Shown here piece after piece: positions 8,606 to 17,500 of a stretch of 42,843 nucleotides of DNA. Where the stretch lies: the NCBI GenBank assembly GCA_019115485.1, contig DXDM01000026.1, positions 1 through 42,843 of the forward strand, read 5' to 3'. The position numbers were made by a program, and so were the translations under genes. Origin of the DNA: Candidatus Barnesiella excrementavium (lineage in GTDB: Bacteria > Bacteroidota > Bacteroidia > Bacteroidales > Barnesiellaceae). Within the stretch, counting starts at the first letter, position 1, and each line of letters starts with the position of its first letter. The notes below the pieces were generated by a model. That model did not search any database and was not told the origin of the DNA. It was given only the letters and a program-made list of their open reading frames with translations.

Positions 8606-8857
8606 GTATTAACTGTTTTGCACAAAGTGTCGCGTTATTCAAAGTCGCTTTGTTGCTGTTTCACCTCTTTCAGCTTTCTACTCAGAAATACGCAGAAAGA
8701 TTGTATTGTAAAACAATCGGGACTCTTTTTTAACTTTCTCGGGAGGGATTGAGCGTATTCATACCTTTTTGCGGAATATGAACCAAAACGGGGAATCGGT
8801 TGTATATGCCTTGTGGGGCTTGCCGTCGAGGTAGGGGTCCCGGAAAGGAGAAAGGTT
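8606..8857. other. Non-coding gap before the TonB receptor
   Basis: AT-richer spacer with no convincing gene. A small dyad (ATTGT, AAA, ACAAT) lies at 8707-8719. No clear TAnnTTTG box is seen, so the promoter of the receptor gene is not identified. Confidence 0.5.
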
Positions 8858-11236
8858 ATGTGGCGGCAGTGTGTGCTGTGTTTGTGCCTCTGGTGTGCGA
8901 CCTCCTGGGCTTGGGGTGTGCAGACCTATTCGGTGAAGGGGCGTGTGTTTTCGCGGGCGACCGGCGAGGGGGTGCCCTTTGTGAGTGTGGGTATCTGGAA
9001 TACGTCGCGGGGGACCACGACCGATTCGGTGGGAAACTACCGCATCGGCAACCTGCCGCCGGGCATGTATCGGGTGCAGGTGTCGTCGGTGGGGTACAAG
9101 ACCTATGTGTCGCCCGAGTTTCACATCACGACCTACGACTATACGCTCGACATCGGACTTGACGAGTCGCAGGTGGCGCTGGGCGAGGTGAGTGTGGTGG
9201 CGGCTCCGTTCAGGCGCTCGGTTGAGAGCCCTATCGCCATGCGGGTCATCGGGGTGCAGGAGATAGAGAAGAGTCCGGGGGCTAATCGCGACATCTCGAA
9301 GGTGGTCAACGCTTTCCCCGGCGTGGCTACGGTGGCGGGAGGAGGTTATCGCAACGACTTGATGATACGGGGCGGCGGCCCGGCCGAGAACAAGTTCTAC
9401 CTCGACGGGGTGGAGATTCCCAACATCAACCATTTCAGCACGCAGGGAGCTTCGGGCGGTCCGGTGGGGATTATCGATGCCGACCTCATTCGCGAGGTCG
9501 ATTTCTACACGGGGGCTTTCCCGGTGAGCCGGGGCAATGCGTTGAGTTCGGTTTTTGATTTCAAGCTGCTCGACGGTACCCCTGACCGCTATACCTTCAA
9601 GGGGACGGTGGGGGCCTCGGAACTAGCTCTGGGCTCGAAGGGGCACATCGGTAGTCGCACGACCTATGTGGTGTCGGTGCGGCAATCCTATCTGCAACTG
9701 CTCTTCTCGTTGCTCGACATGCCTTTCCTGCCTCAGTATACCGATGCGCAATTCAAGATAAAGACCCGGTTTTCGCAGGCTCACGAACTCACGATACTGG
9801 GGCTGGGTGCCATCGACGACATGAAACTGAATACCGGGACCGACCCGGCCGACGAGTCGAAACAGTATCTGCTCAACTACCTGCCTACCATCAAGCAGAA
9901 CACCTATACGCTGGGGGCCGTTTACAAGCACTACGGGGACAATCATATCCAGACGGTCGTGCTGAGTCGCAGCTACATGGACAACAGCAATGTGAAGTAT
10001 CGAGACAACGACGAGTCGACCGACGAGAATCTGACCCTGCGGCTGAAATCGAGCGAGGTGGAGAATCACCTGCGCTTGGAGAATCGGTCGTCGCTGGGGT
10101 TGTTCCAGGTGACGGCCGGGTTGAATGCCGACTATGCCGTCTATACCAACCGCACCTTCCAGCGGGTGTTTGCCGATGTGCCTCGGGTGATACGCTACGA
10201 CACCGATTTGGGGCTTTTCAAGTGGGGCGCTTTTGCCACGGTGGGGTACAAGTCGCCCGACGAGCGGCTGTCGGCTTCGTTGGGCTTCCGGCTCGATGCC
10301 TGCGACTACTCATGGCTCACCGACAACCCTTTCGAGCAGTTCTCGCCCCGGCTCTCCTTCTCCTACAATATAGCGGGCAATTTCTATGTGAACGGCAGTC
10401 TGGGGCGCTATTACCAGTTGCCGGCCTATACGACCCTGGGATTTCAGGAGAACGAGGTGCTGGTCAACCGCTCGCGGTTGCGTTATATCCGTTCCGACCA
10501 GGCCGCTTTGGGGGTGGAGTATTACCTTAACCGGTGGGCCCGGCTCACGGTCGAGGGCTTTTACAAGAGCTACACCCACTCGCCGCTTTCACTCTCCGAC
10601 AGCATTCCGCTGGCCTGCAAGGGAACCGACTACGGCGTGTCGGGTAACGAGGCGGCCGCCTCGACAGCCCGCGGACGGGCCTATGGGGTGGGGGTGATGC
10701 TCCGTTGGCTGGGTATGGGGCGCTTCACGGCGCTTGCCTCCTATACCTGGTACCGCAGTCAGTTCATGAATCCCGCAACCGGGCGTTATCTGCCTTCGGC
10801 CTGGGATTATCGCCATCTGTTTACCCTCTCGGGTACCTACAAGTTGCCCAAGAACTGGGACATCGGCATGAAGGTACGACTCATGGGTGGGGCTCCTTAT
10901 ACCCCTTACGACGAGTATGTGTCGTCGCTTGTCCCGGCCTGGAATGCCACGGCCCGTCCCTATTACGATTACAGCCGCTATAATTCGGGACGGTTGAAAA
11001 CATTCTACGAAATCGATTTGCGGGTCGACAAGTCGTTCTATTTCAAGGGGGTGATGTTGGGTTTTTACATCGACTTGCAGAATGTGCTGAATTTCAAATA
11101 TGACAATCAGCCCCTCCTGATCAATACCGGCGAGACCTATGTCGATGAGGCCGGAACGGAGCGTTATCGCATGAAATACATTGCCCAGCAGAGCGGAGTG
11201 ATTCTGCCTACGTTGGGTATCACGGTCGAGTTTTAG
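8858..11236 (+). CDS. TonB-dependent outer-membrane receptor with carboxypeptidase-regulatory-like N-domain
   Basis: A 792-residue receptor for uptake of an unknown ligand across the outer membrane, powered by TonB. I chose the ATG at 8858 because a rare strong ribosome site (GGAAAGGAGAAAGG) lies just before it and the product then starts with a signal peptide, MWRQCVLCLCLWCATSWAWG. Residues about 22-110 form a CarboxypepD_reg-like domain (YSVKGRVFSRATGEGVPFVS to VGYKTY). The plug follows at about 120-240, with DLMIRGGGPAENKFYLDGVEIP, then a 22-strand-type barrel ending in LGITVEF with terminal Phe. At under 800 residues it is shorter than SusC proteins, and no SusD is adjacent, so it is not a typical polysaccharide locus. 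Confidence 0.9.
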   Translation: MWRQCVLCLCLWCATSWAWGVQTYSVKGRVFSRATGEGVPFVSVGIWNTSRGTTTDSVGNYRIGNLPPGMYRVQVSSVGYKTYVSPEFHITTYDYTLDIGLDESQVALGEVSVVAAPFRRSVESPIAMRVIGVQEIEKSPGANRDISKVVNAFPGVATVAGGGYRNDLMIRGGGPAENKFYLDGVEIPNINHFSTQGASGGPVGIIDADLIREVDFYTGAFPVSRGNALSSVFDFKLLDGTPDRYTFKGTVGASELALGSKGHIGSRTTYVVSVRQSYLQLLFSLLDMPFLPQYTDAQFKIKTRFSQAHELTILGLGAIDDMKLNTGTDPADESKQYLLNYLPTIKQNTYTLGAVYKHYGDNHIQTVVLSRSYMDNSNVKYRDNDESTDENLTLRLKSSEVENHLRLENRSSLGLFQVTAGLNADYAVYTNRTFQRVFADVPRVIRYDTDLGLFKWGAFATVGYKSPDERLSASLGFRLDACDYSWLTDNPFEQFSPRLSFSYNIAGNFYVNGSLGRYYQLPAYTTLGFQENEVLVNRSRLRYIRSDQAALGVEYYLNRWARLTVEGFYKSYTHSPLSLSDSIPLACKGTDYGVSGNEAAASTARGRAYGVGVMLRWLGMGRFTALASYTWYRSQFMNPATGRYLPSAWDYRHLFTLSGTYKLPKNWDIGMKVRLMGGAPYTPYDEYVSSLVPAWNATARPYYDYSRYNSGRLKTFYEIDLRVDKSFYFKGVMLGFYIDLQNVLNFKYDNQPLLINTGETYVDEAGTERYRMKYIAQQSGVILPTLGITVEF

Positions 11237-11259
11237 CCGTGGAAAGAAATACTGCTGGA

Positions 11260-12363
11260 CTATTTGCGGAGACGCTTTACCCGGCGGTTCTTGTAAATCG
11301 TGTCGGTTATCTTGGTATCGAACGAGGTGCCGTTGTGTTGCATGAAGCGCACCCGTATGGGCAGGTAGTAGAGGGCCCGTTTCACCGGTTCGTCGAGTGC
11401 GGCCGAGCGCAGGCGGGCTGCATCTTTTTCGGTGGTGATGATGTAGTTCTCCTCACCATGTAGCGAGGCCAGGCGGTCGGCTATTTGATGCAGGTCGCCG
11501 TCGGTAAAGTTGTGGTGGTCGGGGTATCGCAGCTCCTCCTGCGGGGTAAGGTAGCGGGCGAGGTATTGTTGCATGGGCCGCGGGTTGGCAATGCCCGTGA
11601 GCAGCATCACCCCGCTCTTCTTGGAGAGTGCATTCAGGTCGATTTCACGGGGAGTTCCCGGTTGGGGAAATACCGCTTGCAGGTTGCCGTAGTCGAGGGT
11701 GGTGAAGTAGAGATGCTGGTAGGGGAAGAGGTGCAGCCATCGCGAAACGATGTTGAACTCGATGGGCTTCATGTCGGCAGGACATTTGGACACAATCACG
11801 ATATCGGCCCGCGACAGTTCGTGACGCGACTCCCGCAGGCGGCCGGCCGGCAGCAGTTTGTCCAGATGCAATGCCCGGTTGTAGTCGGTGAGTACAATCG
11901 AGATGAGGGGCGAAACGTAACGGTGCTGGAAGGCATCGTCGAGCAGAATGACGTCGAGGTCGGGCAACAGCTCTTTCAGTTGCTTGATGCCCCGGCGACG
12001 GTTGGCATCGACGGCGACGGCAATGTCGGGGAATTTCCGCTTAATCTGGTAGGGCTCGTCGCCGATGTCGCGGGCGGTCGATTGCAGGTCGGCCAGGACA
12101 AAGCCCCGGCTTTTGCGCTTGTAGCCCCGGCTGAGTACGGCCACCCGGTATTTGGGTTGCAGCAATTCAATCAGGTATTCAATGTGCGGGGTCTTGCCGG
12201 TGCCGCCCACTGCCAGGTTGCCCACCGAGATGACCGGAATGTCGAACTCTTCGGCCGGGAGTATGCCCCAGTCGAAGAGTTTGTTCCTGACTCCCGTGGC
12301 AAAGCCGTATAGCCAGCTGAACGGGAGTAACCAACGGTTTATCCTGATCGATTTGCCGTACAT
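11260..12363 (-). CDS. lpxK: Tetraacyldisaccharide 4'-kinase
   Basis: LpxK phosphorylates the 4' position of the lipid A disaccharide at the inner membrane, the sixth step of lipid A synthesis. The product has 367 residues with an N-terminal hydrophobic helix (WLLPFSWLYGFATGVRNKLF). The P-loop block VISVGNLAVGGTGKTPHIEYL is near residues 45-65, followed by VAVLSRGYKRKSRG and DVILLDDAFQHR, all LpxK hallmarks. I chose ATG at 12363; a TTG at 12378 overlapping the sppA stop would add five residues. It lies directly after sppA, so the two are probably cotranscribed. It converges on the receptor gene with a 23-base gap and no visible terminator. Confidence 0.95.
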   Translation of the reverse strand: MYGKSIRINRWLLPFSWLYGFATGVRNKLFDWGILPAEEFDIPVISVGNLAVGGTGKTPHIEYLIELLQPKYRVAVLSRGYKRKSRGFVLADLQSTARDIGDEPYQIKRKFPDIAVAVDANRRRGIKQLKELLPDLDVILLDDAFQHRYVSPLISIVLTDYNRALHLDKLLPAGRLRESRHELSRADIVIVSKCPADMKPIEFNIVSRWLHLFPYQHLYFTTLDYGNLQAVFPQPGTPREIDLNALSKKSGVMLLTGIANPRPMQQYLARYLTPQEELRYPDHHNFTDGDLHQIADRLASLHGEENYIITTEKDAARLRSAALDEPVKRALYYLPIRVRFMQHNGTSFDTKITDTIYKNRRVKRLRK

Positions 12364-12374
12364 GAGAATCGGTA

Positions 12375-14120
12375 TCAATAGAGTTCAATCTCTTCCATGC
12401 GGCATTGCAGGGGATCGAGATTCTTGCATTGTTCCAGCGTTTGCAGGTATTTGTAGCTTTCGCCCAGGTAGGCTGCGGCGATGCGGGCCTGCACGTTCTT
12501 GTTGAGCTCTTCGAAGAGCTGTTCCATGGCCGTCTTCTGTTGCGGATAGGAGCTGGTCTTGTACCGTTCGAGGCCGGCCTTTTGAGCTACCCAGGCAATG
12601 GCGTCGTCGAGGTCGCCCAGTTCGTCGACCAATCCGATTTTAAGAGCGGTCTGTCCGTCCCAAACCCGGCCTTCGGCAATCTTCTTGATGGCTTCGAGGC
12701 TCATGCCGCGGCCCTCGGCGCAGCGTGTGGTGAAGAGTTCGTAGCCGCGTTCGATGTATTGTTGCATCTGACGGTGTTCGTCGGGTGTCATGGCCCGGTT
12801 GAACGAGCCGAAGTTGCCATAGCGGTTGGTCTGTACCCCGTCGAAGGTGACGCCCAGTTTATCGGTAACCAGGCCCTCGAAGTTGGGTATCATGCCATAG
12901 ATGCCAATCGAGCCGGTGAGGGTGGTGGGGTTGGCAAAGATACGGTCGGCGTTGCATGAGATGTAGTATCCGCCCGAGGCAGCCACGTCGCCCATCGATA
13001 CGACTACCGGTTTGCCGGCAGCCTTGATGGCCTCGATAGCCGCCCACACCTGTTCCGAGCCGTAGGCACTACCCCCCGGCGAGTTCACCCGCAGCACGAC
13101 GGCTTTTATCTTCTCGTTCTTTTGAATCTCGGTAAGGTCCTCGACCAGTTCGGCTGTGTTCACGCCGTTGGTCTCACCCAGGTCGATACCCCCTTCGGCA
13201 TAGACGATGGCAATCTCGTCCTTGGCCTTGTTTTTCGGCTGTTTCATCGAGGCCACCTCGTTGGCCGAGGCGAAGATGAGGTCGTCGTCGGTGTCGATGC
13301 CCACCTTATTTTTGAGAAATTGCTCCATCTGCGGACGATAGAGCAGGGAGTCGATGAGTCCGCTTTTTACCAACTCTTTGGCTTCGACCGTAATCAGCAG
13401 CGTATCGGCCAGGTTGTTCAGCTGCTCGACCGACAGGTTGCGGTCTTTCGACAGTTGTTCCAGCAGGTGGTTCCAGATGGGAGTCATGTAGGCGATGGTC
13501 TGTTCGCGGTTGGCGTCGCTCATTTGGGTGTTGACATAGGGCTCGACGGCCGACTTGTAGGTGCCTACTTTCAAGATTTGCATCTCGATGCCCAGTTTGT
13601 CGTACAGACCTTTCAAGAACATCACCTGTCCGGCCAGACCCCTGAAATCGACAGCACCCACGGGGTTCAGCATCACACTGTCGGCGGCGGCACTCAACAG
13701 GTATTCCCGCTGCGAGTAGGTGTCGGCATAGGCGTAGACGAATTTGCCGCTCTCCTTGAAGTCGACCAGGGCGCGGTGTATGCGGTCGAGGGTGGCGATG
13801 CCCATGTTCATGCCGTGGGCGTCGATGTAGATGCCGTCGATATGGCGCTTGGTCTTGGCCGTTTCAATGGCTTTGAGTATGTTGTCGAGGCCGTCGCTCT
13901 TTTGCTGGTTCCCGGTCAGGAGACCCATAATATCTTCCTGGCCGCGCTCGGTCACGGTCCCCAAATCGAGTCGCAGTATCGTGTGGGGTTTGGCTACATA
14001 TTCGGTTTCGGTAGTAGCTACCATACCGGTCAAGGCAACGACCGACAGAATCGACAGCAATACGATGGCAATCATGACGCCCAGCACACAGGCGAAGGTC
14101 GTGGTGAAAAATTTCTTCAT
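12375..14120 (-). CDS. sppA: Signal peptide peptidase SppA, long (67K) type
   Basis: A membrane-anchored serine protease that degrades cleaved signal peptides. At 581 residues it is close to the long E. coli form with two tandem protease domains. A transmembrane anchor covers about residues 9-34. The catalytic lysine is in ILKVGTYKSAVEPY (K189), and the nucleophile is in GDVAASGGYYISC (S382), followed by the family motif LTGSIGIYG. Their spacing matches a Lys in the N-terminal half and a Ser in the C-terminal half. The start ATG is at 14120, and a -7 box lies 45 bases upstream. The downstream partner is lpxK, an envelope gene. Confidence 0.95.
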   Translation of the reverse strand: MKKFFTTTFACVLGVMIAIVLLSILSVVALTGMVATTETEYVAKPHTILRLDLGTVTERGQEDIMGLLTGNQQKSDGLDNILKAIETAKTKRHIDGIYIDAHGMNMGIATLDRIHRALVDFKESGKFVYAYADTYSQREYLLSAAADSVMLNPVGAVDFRGLAGQVMFLKGLYDKLGIEMQILKVGTYKSAVEPYVNTQMSDANREQTIAYMTPIWNHLLEQLSKDRNLSVEQLNNLADTLLITVEAKELVKSGLIDSLLYRPQMEQFLKNKVGIDTDDDLIFASANEVASMKQPKNKAKDEIAIVYAEGGIDLGETNGVNTAELVEDLTEIQKNEKIKAVVLRVNSPGGSAYGSEQVWAAIEAIKAAGKPVVVSMGDVAASGGYYISCNADRIFANPTTLTGSIGIYGMIPNFEGLVTDKLGVTFDGVQTNRYGNFGSFNRAMTPDEHRQMQQYIERGYELFTTRCAEGRGMSLEAIKKIAEGRVWDGQTALKIGLVDELGDLDDAIAWVAQKAGLERYKTSSYPQQKTAMEQLFEELNKNVQARIAAAYLGESYKYLQTLEQCKNLDPLQCRMEEIELY

Positions 14121-14164
14121 TGTGTTATCTATGTTTTAATGTTTTTTTGTTCCATTCGGTTTGG

Positions 14165-14172
14165 CAAAGATA
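14165..14172 (-). promoter_or_regulatory. -7 box of the sppA-lpxK unit
   Basis: The minus strand reads TATCTTTG. No clear TTTG is found 19-21 bases upstream, where the sequence is T- and A-rich. The inferred start is near 14158, giving a 38-base leader. Confidence 0.6.
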
Positions 14173-14270
14173 GGCTCTTTTTTTTAAGAAAAAACAGGCG
14201 AGCCGTTTATCTTCGACTTTTAGACAGGACAAACATACGTATAAAATTTTAAATTGCAAAGAAATTCAAT

Positions 14271-14293
14271 AAAAAATTATCGTTTTTCGATAA
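14271..14293 (-). terminator. Terminator for the T9SS cargo gene
   Basis: On the minus strand TTATCG, loop AAAAA, CGATAA is followed by TTTTTT (the final TAA merges into the run). The stem is short (6 bp) but has a proper T-run, 230 bases after the gene's stop codon. Confidence 0.55.
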
Positions 14294-14381
14294 AATCAGA
14301 GATTCAGGAAGAGTAGGGTGGAGGATTTTGTGGCGAGCTATCGCCCCCGTAGAGGTTAGGAGGAAATGTGGTTGGAAAGGA

Positions 14382-14426
14382 CAGCGCCCTGTCCCGACCT
14401 TGTGGAGAGTCGGGGGCAGGGCGCTG
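14382..14426. repeat. GC-rich imperfect palindrome after the T9SS cargo gene
   Basis: CAGCGCCCTG plus TCCCGAC pairs with GTCGGGGG plus CAGGGCGCTG, 16-17 bp with one bulge and a 10-base loop. It follows the minus-strand gene by about 100 bases. It could block exonucleases or stop transcription, but no strong T-run follows on the minus strand (only TCCTTTCC). The remainder of 14121-14524 shows no gene. Confidence 0.6.
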
Positions 14427-14524
14427 CGGTGTGGAAGCTGGAACAAGTGTTAACTATGAGAGCGATTGTCAATCACTCCGTTTGTTTATGCAACCTTCTG
14501 TCCGGACCATGCGAGCGGTCTGGA

Positions 14525-17500
14525 TTAGCGGGTCACAATCAGTTTGGTCGTTTCGACGCGGTTACCGGATACGATTCGCACGATGTAGACCCCGGCGGGC
14601 AATTCCCGTACGCTGATTACTTCGTGAGTCGTATAGCGTGACACCTCGTGACCCGAAAGGTCGAGTATCGAGAGGTAGTCGTATTCGCCCGATACGGTGA
14701 CGATGTCATGGGCCGGATTGGGGTGAACGGTGAGGCTGTTCATCTGGTTCCGGGCAATGCCGCTCTCCTCGTCTACTTCAAATTCAATCTCGGTGAGCGG
14801 GGTGGTTACCGAGGAGAATACCGCCTTCACGCCGGCTTTGTGCGTCCCTTTCGAGAGCCCGGTGAAGAGGTAGCTGCTTTGCTGGGTGGTATTCACGCGT
14901 TCGCCGTCGAGATAGACCTCAAATGAAATATCTTCTTTCATCTTTTCCAAGTCGACTCCGTCGGGCAATTCCAGACCGATGAAGATATCGTCGACCATAA
15001 AGATGAAGATGTTGTCCGACACGCAGTTGATGGTCACATAACGGGCTTCGGCAGGGATTGTGTACCGATATTCGTTCCATGGGTTCATGGGTACGCTGAT
15101 GGGACCCTCCTCGTTGAGCCAGATGAAGTCGGTGGCCTCTTTGCCGGTTGTGGAGTAACCTACGTTCATTTGCTCTTCACCGTAATCGTCGGTATAGCTC
15201 TTGGCATAGAATTTCAAGACGAAGTCACGATTGAAGTTCAGCTCGGGAGAGATGACATAGTCGTCGTTGGCACCCGGTCGGGCCGGGAACGAAGCCAGGT
15301 ATTTCTCGCCGCTGTGCGGGCGGATATTCGAGTCGAAGAGGGCTATGTTCGGGTCGGTCGTGTAGGGGTTGAATACGATGTAGGCTTTGGGCAACGTGGC
15401 ATTGATGAAATCGACACCATCTATGCCGTAGGTTTCGCGGCCGTCGCCGTCGATGTAGCTCCAACCCACACTACCCGGCGAGTTGATGGCAAAGTCGGTG
15501 TGCGACTCGAAGTCGTCGAAGAGGTAGTCGGCCACGTTCCAGTTGAAGGTATAGCCCTGTTGCTGGTCCTCTTTCACCACTTCGAGGTTGAAGGGGTTGA
15601 CGATATACTCCTGCAAGGTATAGTCCGAAAGGGTATAACTGTTTTCGGTCGAGAAGTCTGCGCCTTGGGCAGTGAAATCGTTGAACCCTTTCAGCGTAAT
15701 CGACACGTTGTAAAGCCCCTTCCATACCTGGTCGAAGACCACCTGACCCGACTTGTCGGCCGTGCCGGTATAGACGTGGTCGGCATTCCCGTCGACGTGG
15801 GCCAGTACCACTTGGGCGCTTTGGGCCTCGTTTTGTGGCGTATTGGTTTTCAGGTTCAGCGTAATCCGGGTGTACATATCCTTGTCGAGCGTTTGCGAGA
15901 AGGTTGCCGGCGAGACGATGGAACCGTCGTTGTAGCCGGTAGTCACGGCATAGCGGTAGATGCCTTGCGTCAAGGCGTTCCACGTGTTGTCGGTGTAGGT
16001 AAGGCCTTCGACCGGCGTAGCGGTTAACAGAGTCCACTCGCTCGGGTTCTCCTGTTGTCCGTCGGTCAGTCGCCATACCGAATAGCGCTTGTCGGTCGTA
16101 GTCGAGGGCAACTCTTCCTCACCCAGCAGGATACCGATACCGCGAATCATCAGCGAACGTCTGATGTCGTGTTCCTCGGTATAGGTGAATTGTCCCGTGG
16201 TATAATCCTCGGCATAGCAGTTGGTCTGTTCGGTGAAGGGATAGTCGGGGCCTTCACCGTTGTCGAGGCCCAATCCCACATGACCTTCGTAGCTGATGGC
16301 CAGCATATATCCGTTGGGGGCATCAATCGGTTTGGGGAAGTCGAAGGTAGTCCATTCCATATCCTTGTTCGGCACGTTCATCTGCGAGAACAGAAGGGTA
16401 GAGGTGGGGTTCCCCTCGGCGTCCAGATCGAACACGAATACATTGACCGTGGGGTGAGTGGTGAGGTAGTTCTCAGTGAACCAGGTCATTTGCATGAGCT
16501 TGGCCGGGGTGCGGAACACGGCTCCATATACGCTCTTGGCGGTTGAACTGGTGGTACCCAATCGTCCGCTGTGTATGCCGTTATCGTGACGGAACTGCCG
16601 GGTGTCGATGGGTTCTTCCCAAGTGATTACCGTCGTTTCGCCCTGGCGGGTGGCCGATACGGCGTGGGGCGGCAGCGGTTTATCCTTCAAGACGATGTCG
16701 TTCAACACGAGGTCTCCGCCCGTTACGTTTATTGTCAGAGTGGTGTCGCTCATGCCATACCGCTCGATGAACAAGGCATATTGTTCGGCCTCATACACCT
16801 GCGGGAACGAGAAGGAGCCGTCGGAGCCCGACTGGGTTGAATAGTCGGCATAGCCGGTTATCGAAAGTTTGGCGTGGTCGACGGGTTTGTTTTGTGCATT
16901 AACCAGTTTGCCGCTCACCGAGTAGACGGGTAGTAGCTCCATCGGCTGGTTCACCGTGGTGGTTTCGCCCATCTTTACGGCGATATCGGTCTGTTCGGCA
17001 TGGCGGTAACCCTTCTTGTCGAAGCGGAGGGTGTAGTTGCCGCTTTCCAACTCCTTGAAGGTGTAGGCACCCGACTCGTCGGTGGTCTGTTGCAGGTCAT
17101 GGTCTTGAATCGATACGGTAACCCCCGCCAACGGATTGGTTCCGTCGGTTACGATTCCCGAGATGCTACCCTCGTTCACCTCTTCCAGCGTGACGTCGGT
17201 CAAGTAGAGGGTAAACATGTTGGGCTCGGAGTAGCAGTGGAACGAGATATAGTAGTTGCCCGTTTCCAGATTCTGCGGAAGGACCACTTTGTGTTCGGTA
17301 AGTGTGAATTCCTCGACCAGGTAGTCTCCCAACTGTACGGTTTGCCCCTCGATGCTGGTATCGGTTCCCAAATAGACGGCCACCTTTTCGGGGTAGCTCG
17401 AATCGTAGGCTTGGAGCTTGAAGCGCAGGCGGTAGCTCTTCCCCTTTTCCAGGTGAATGGGCGAGGAGATGAGCCAGTCGTCGCCACCCGTCTCGCCGTC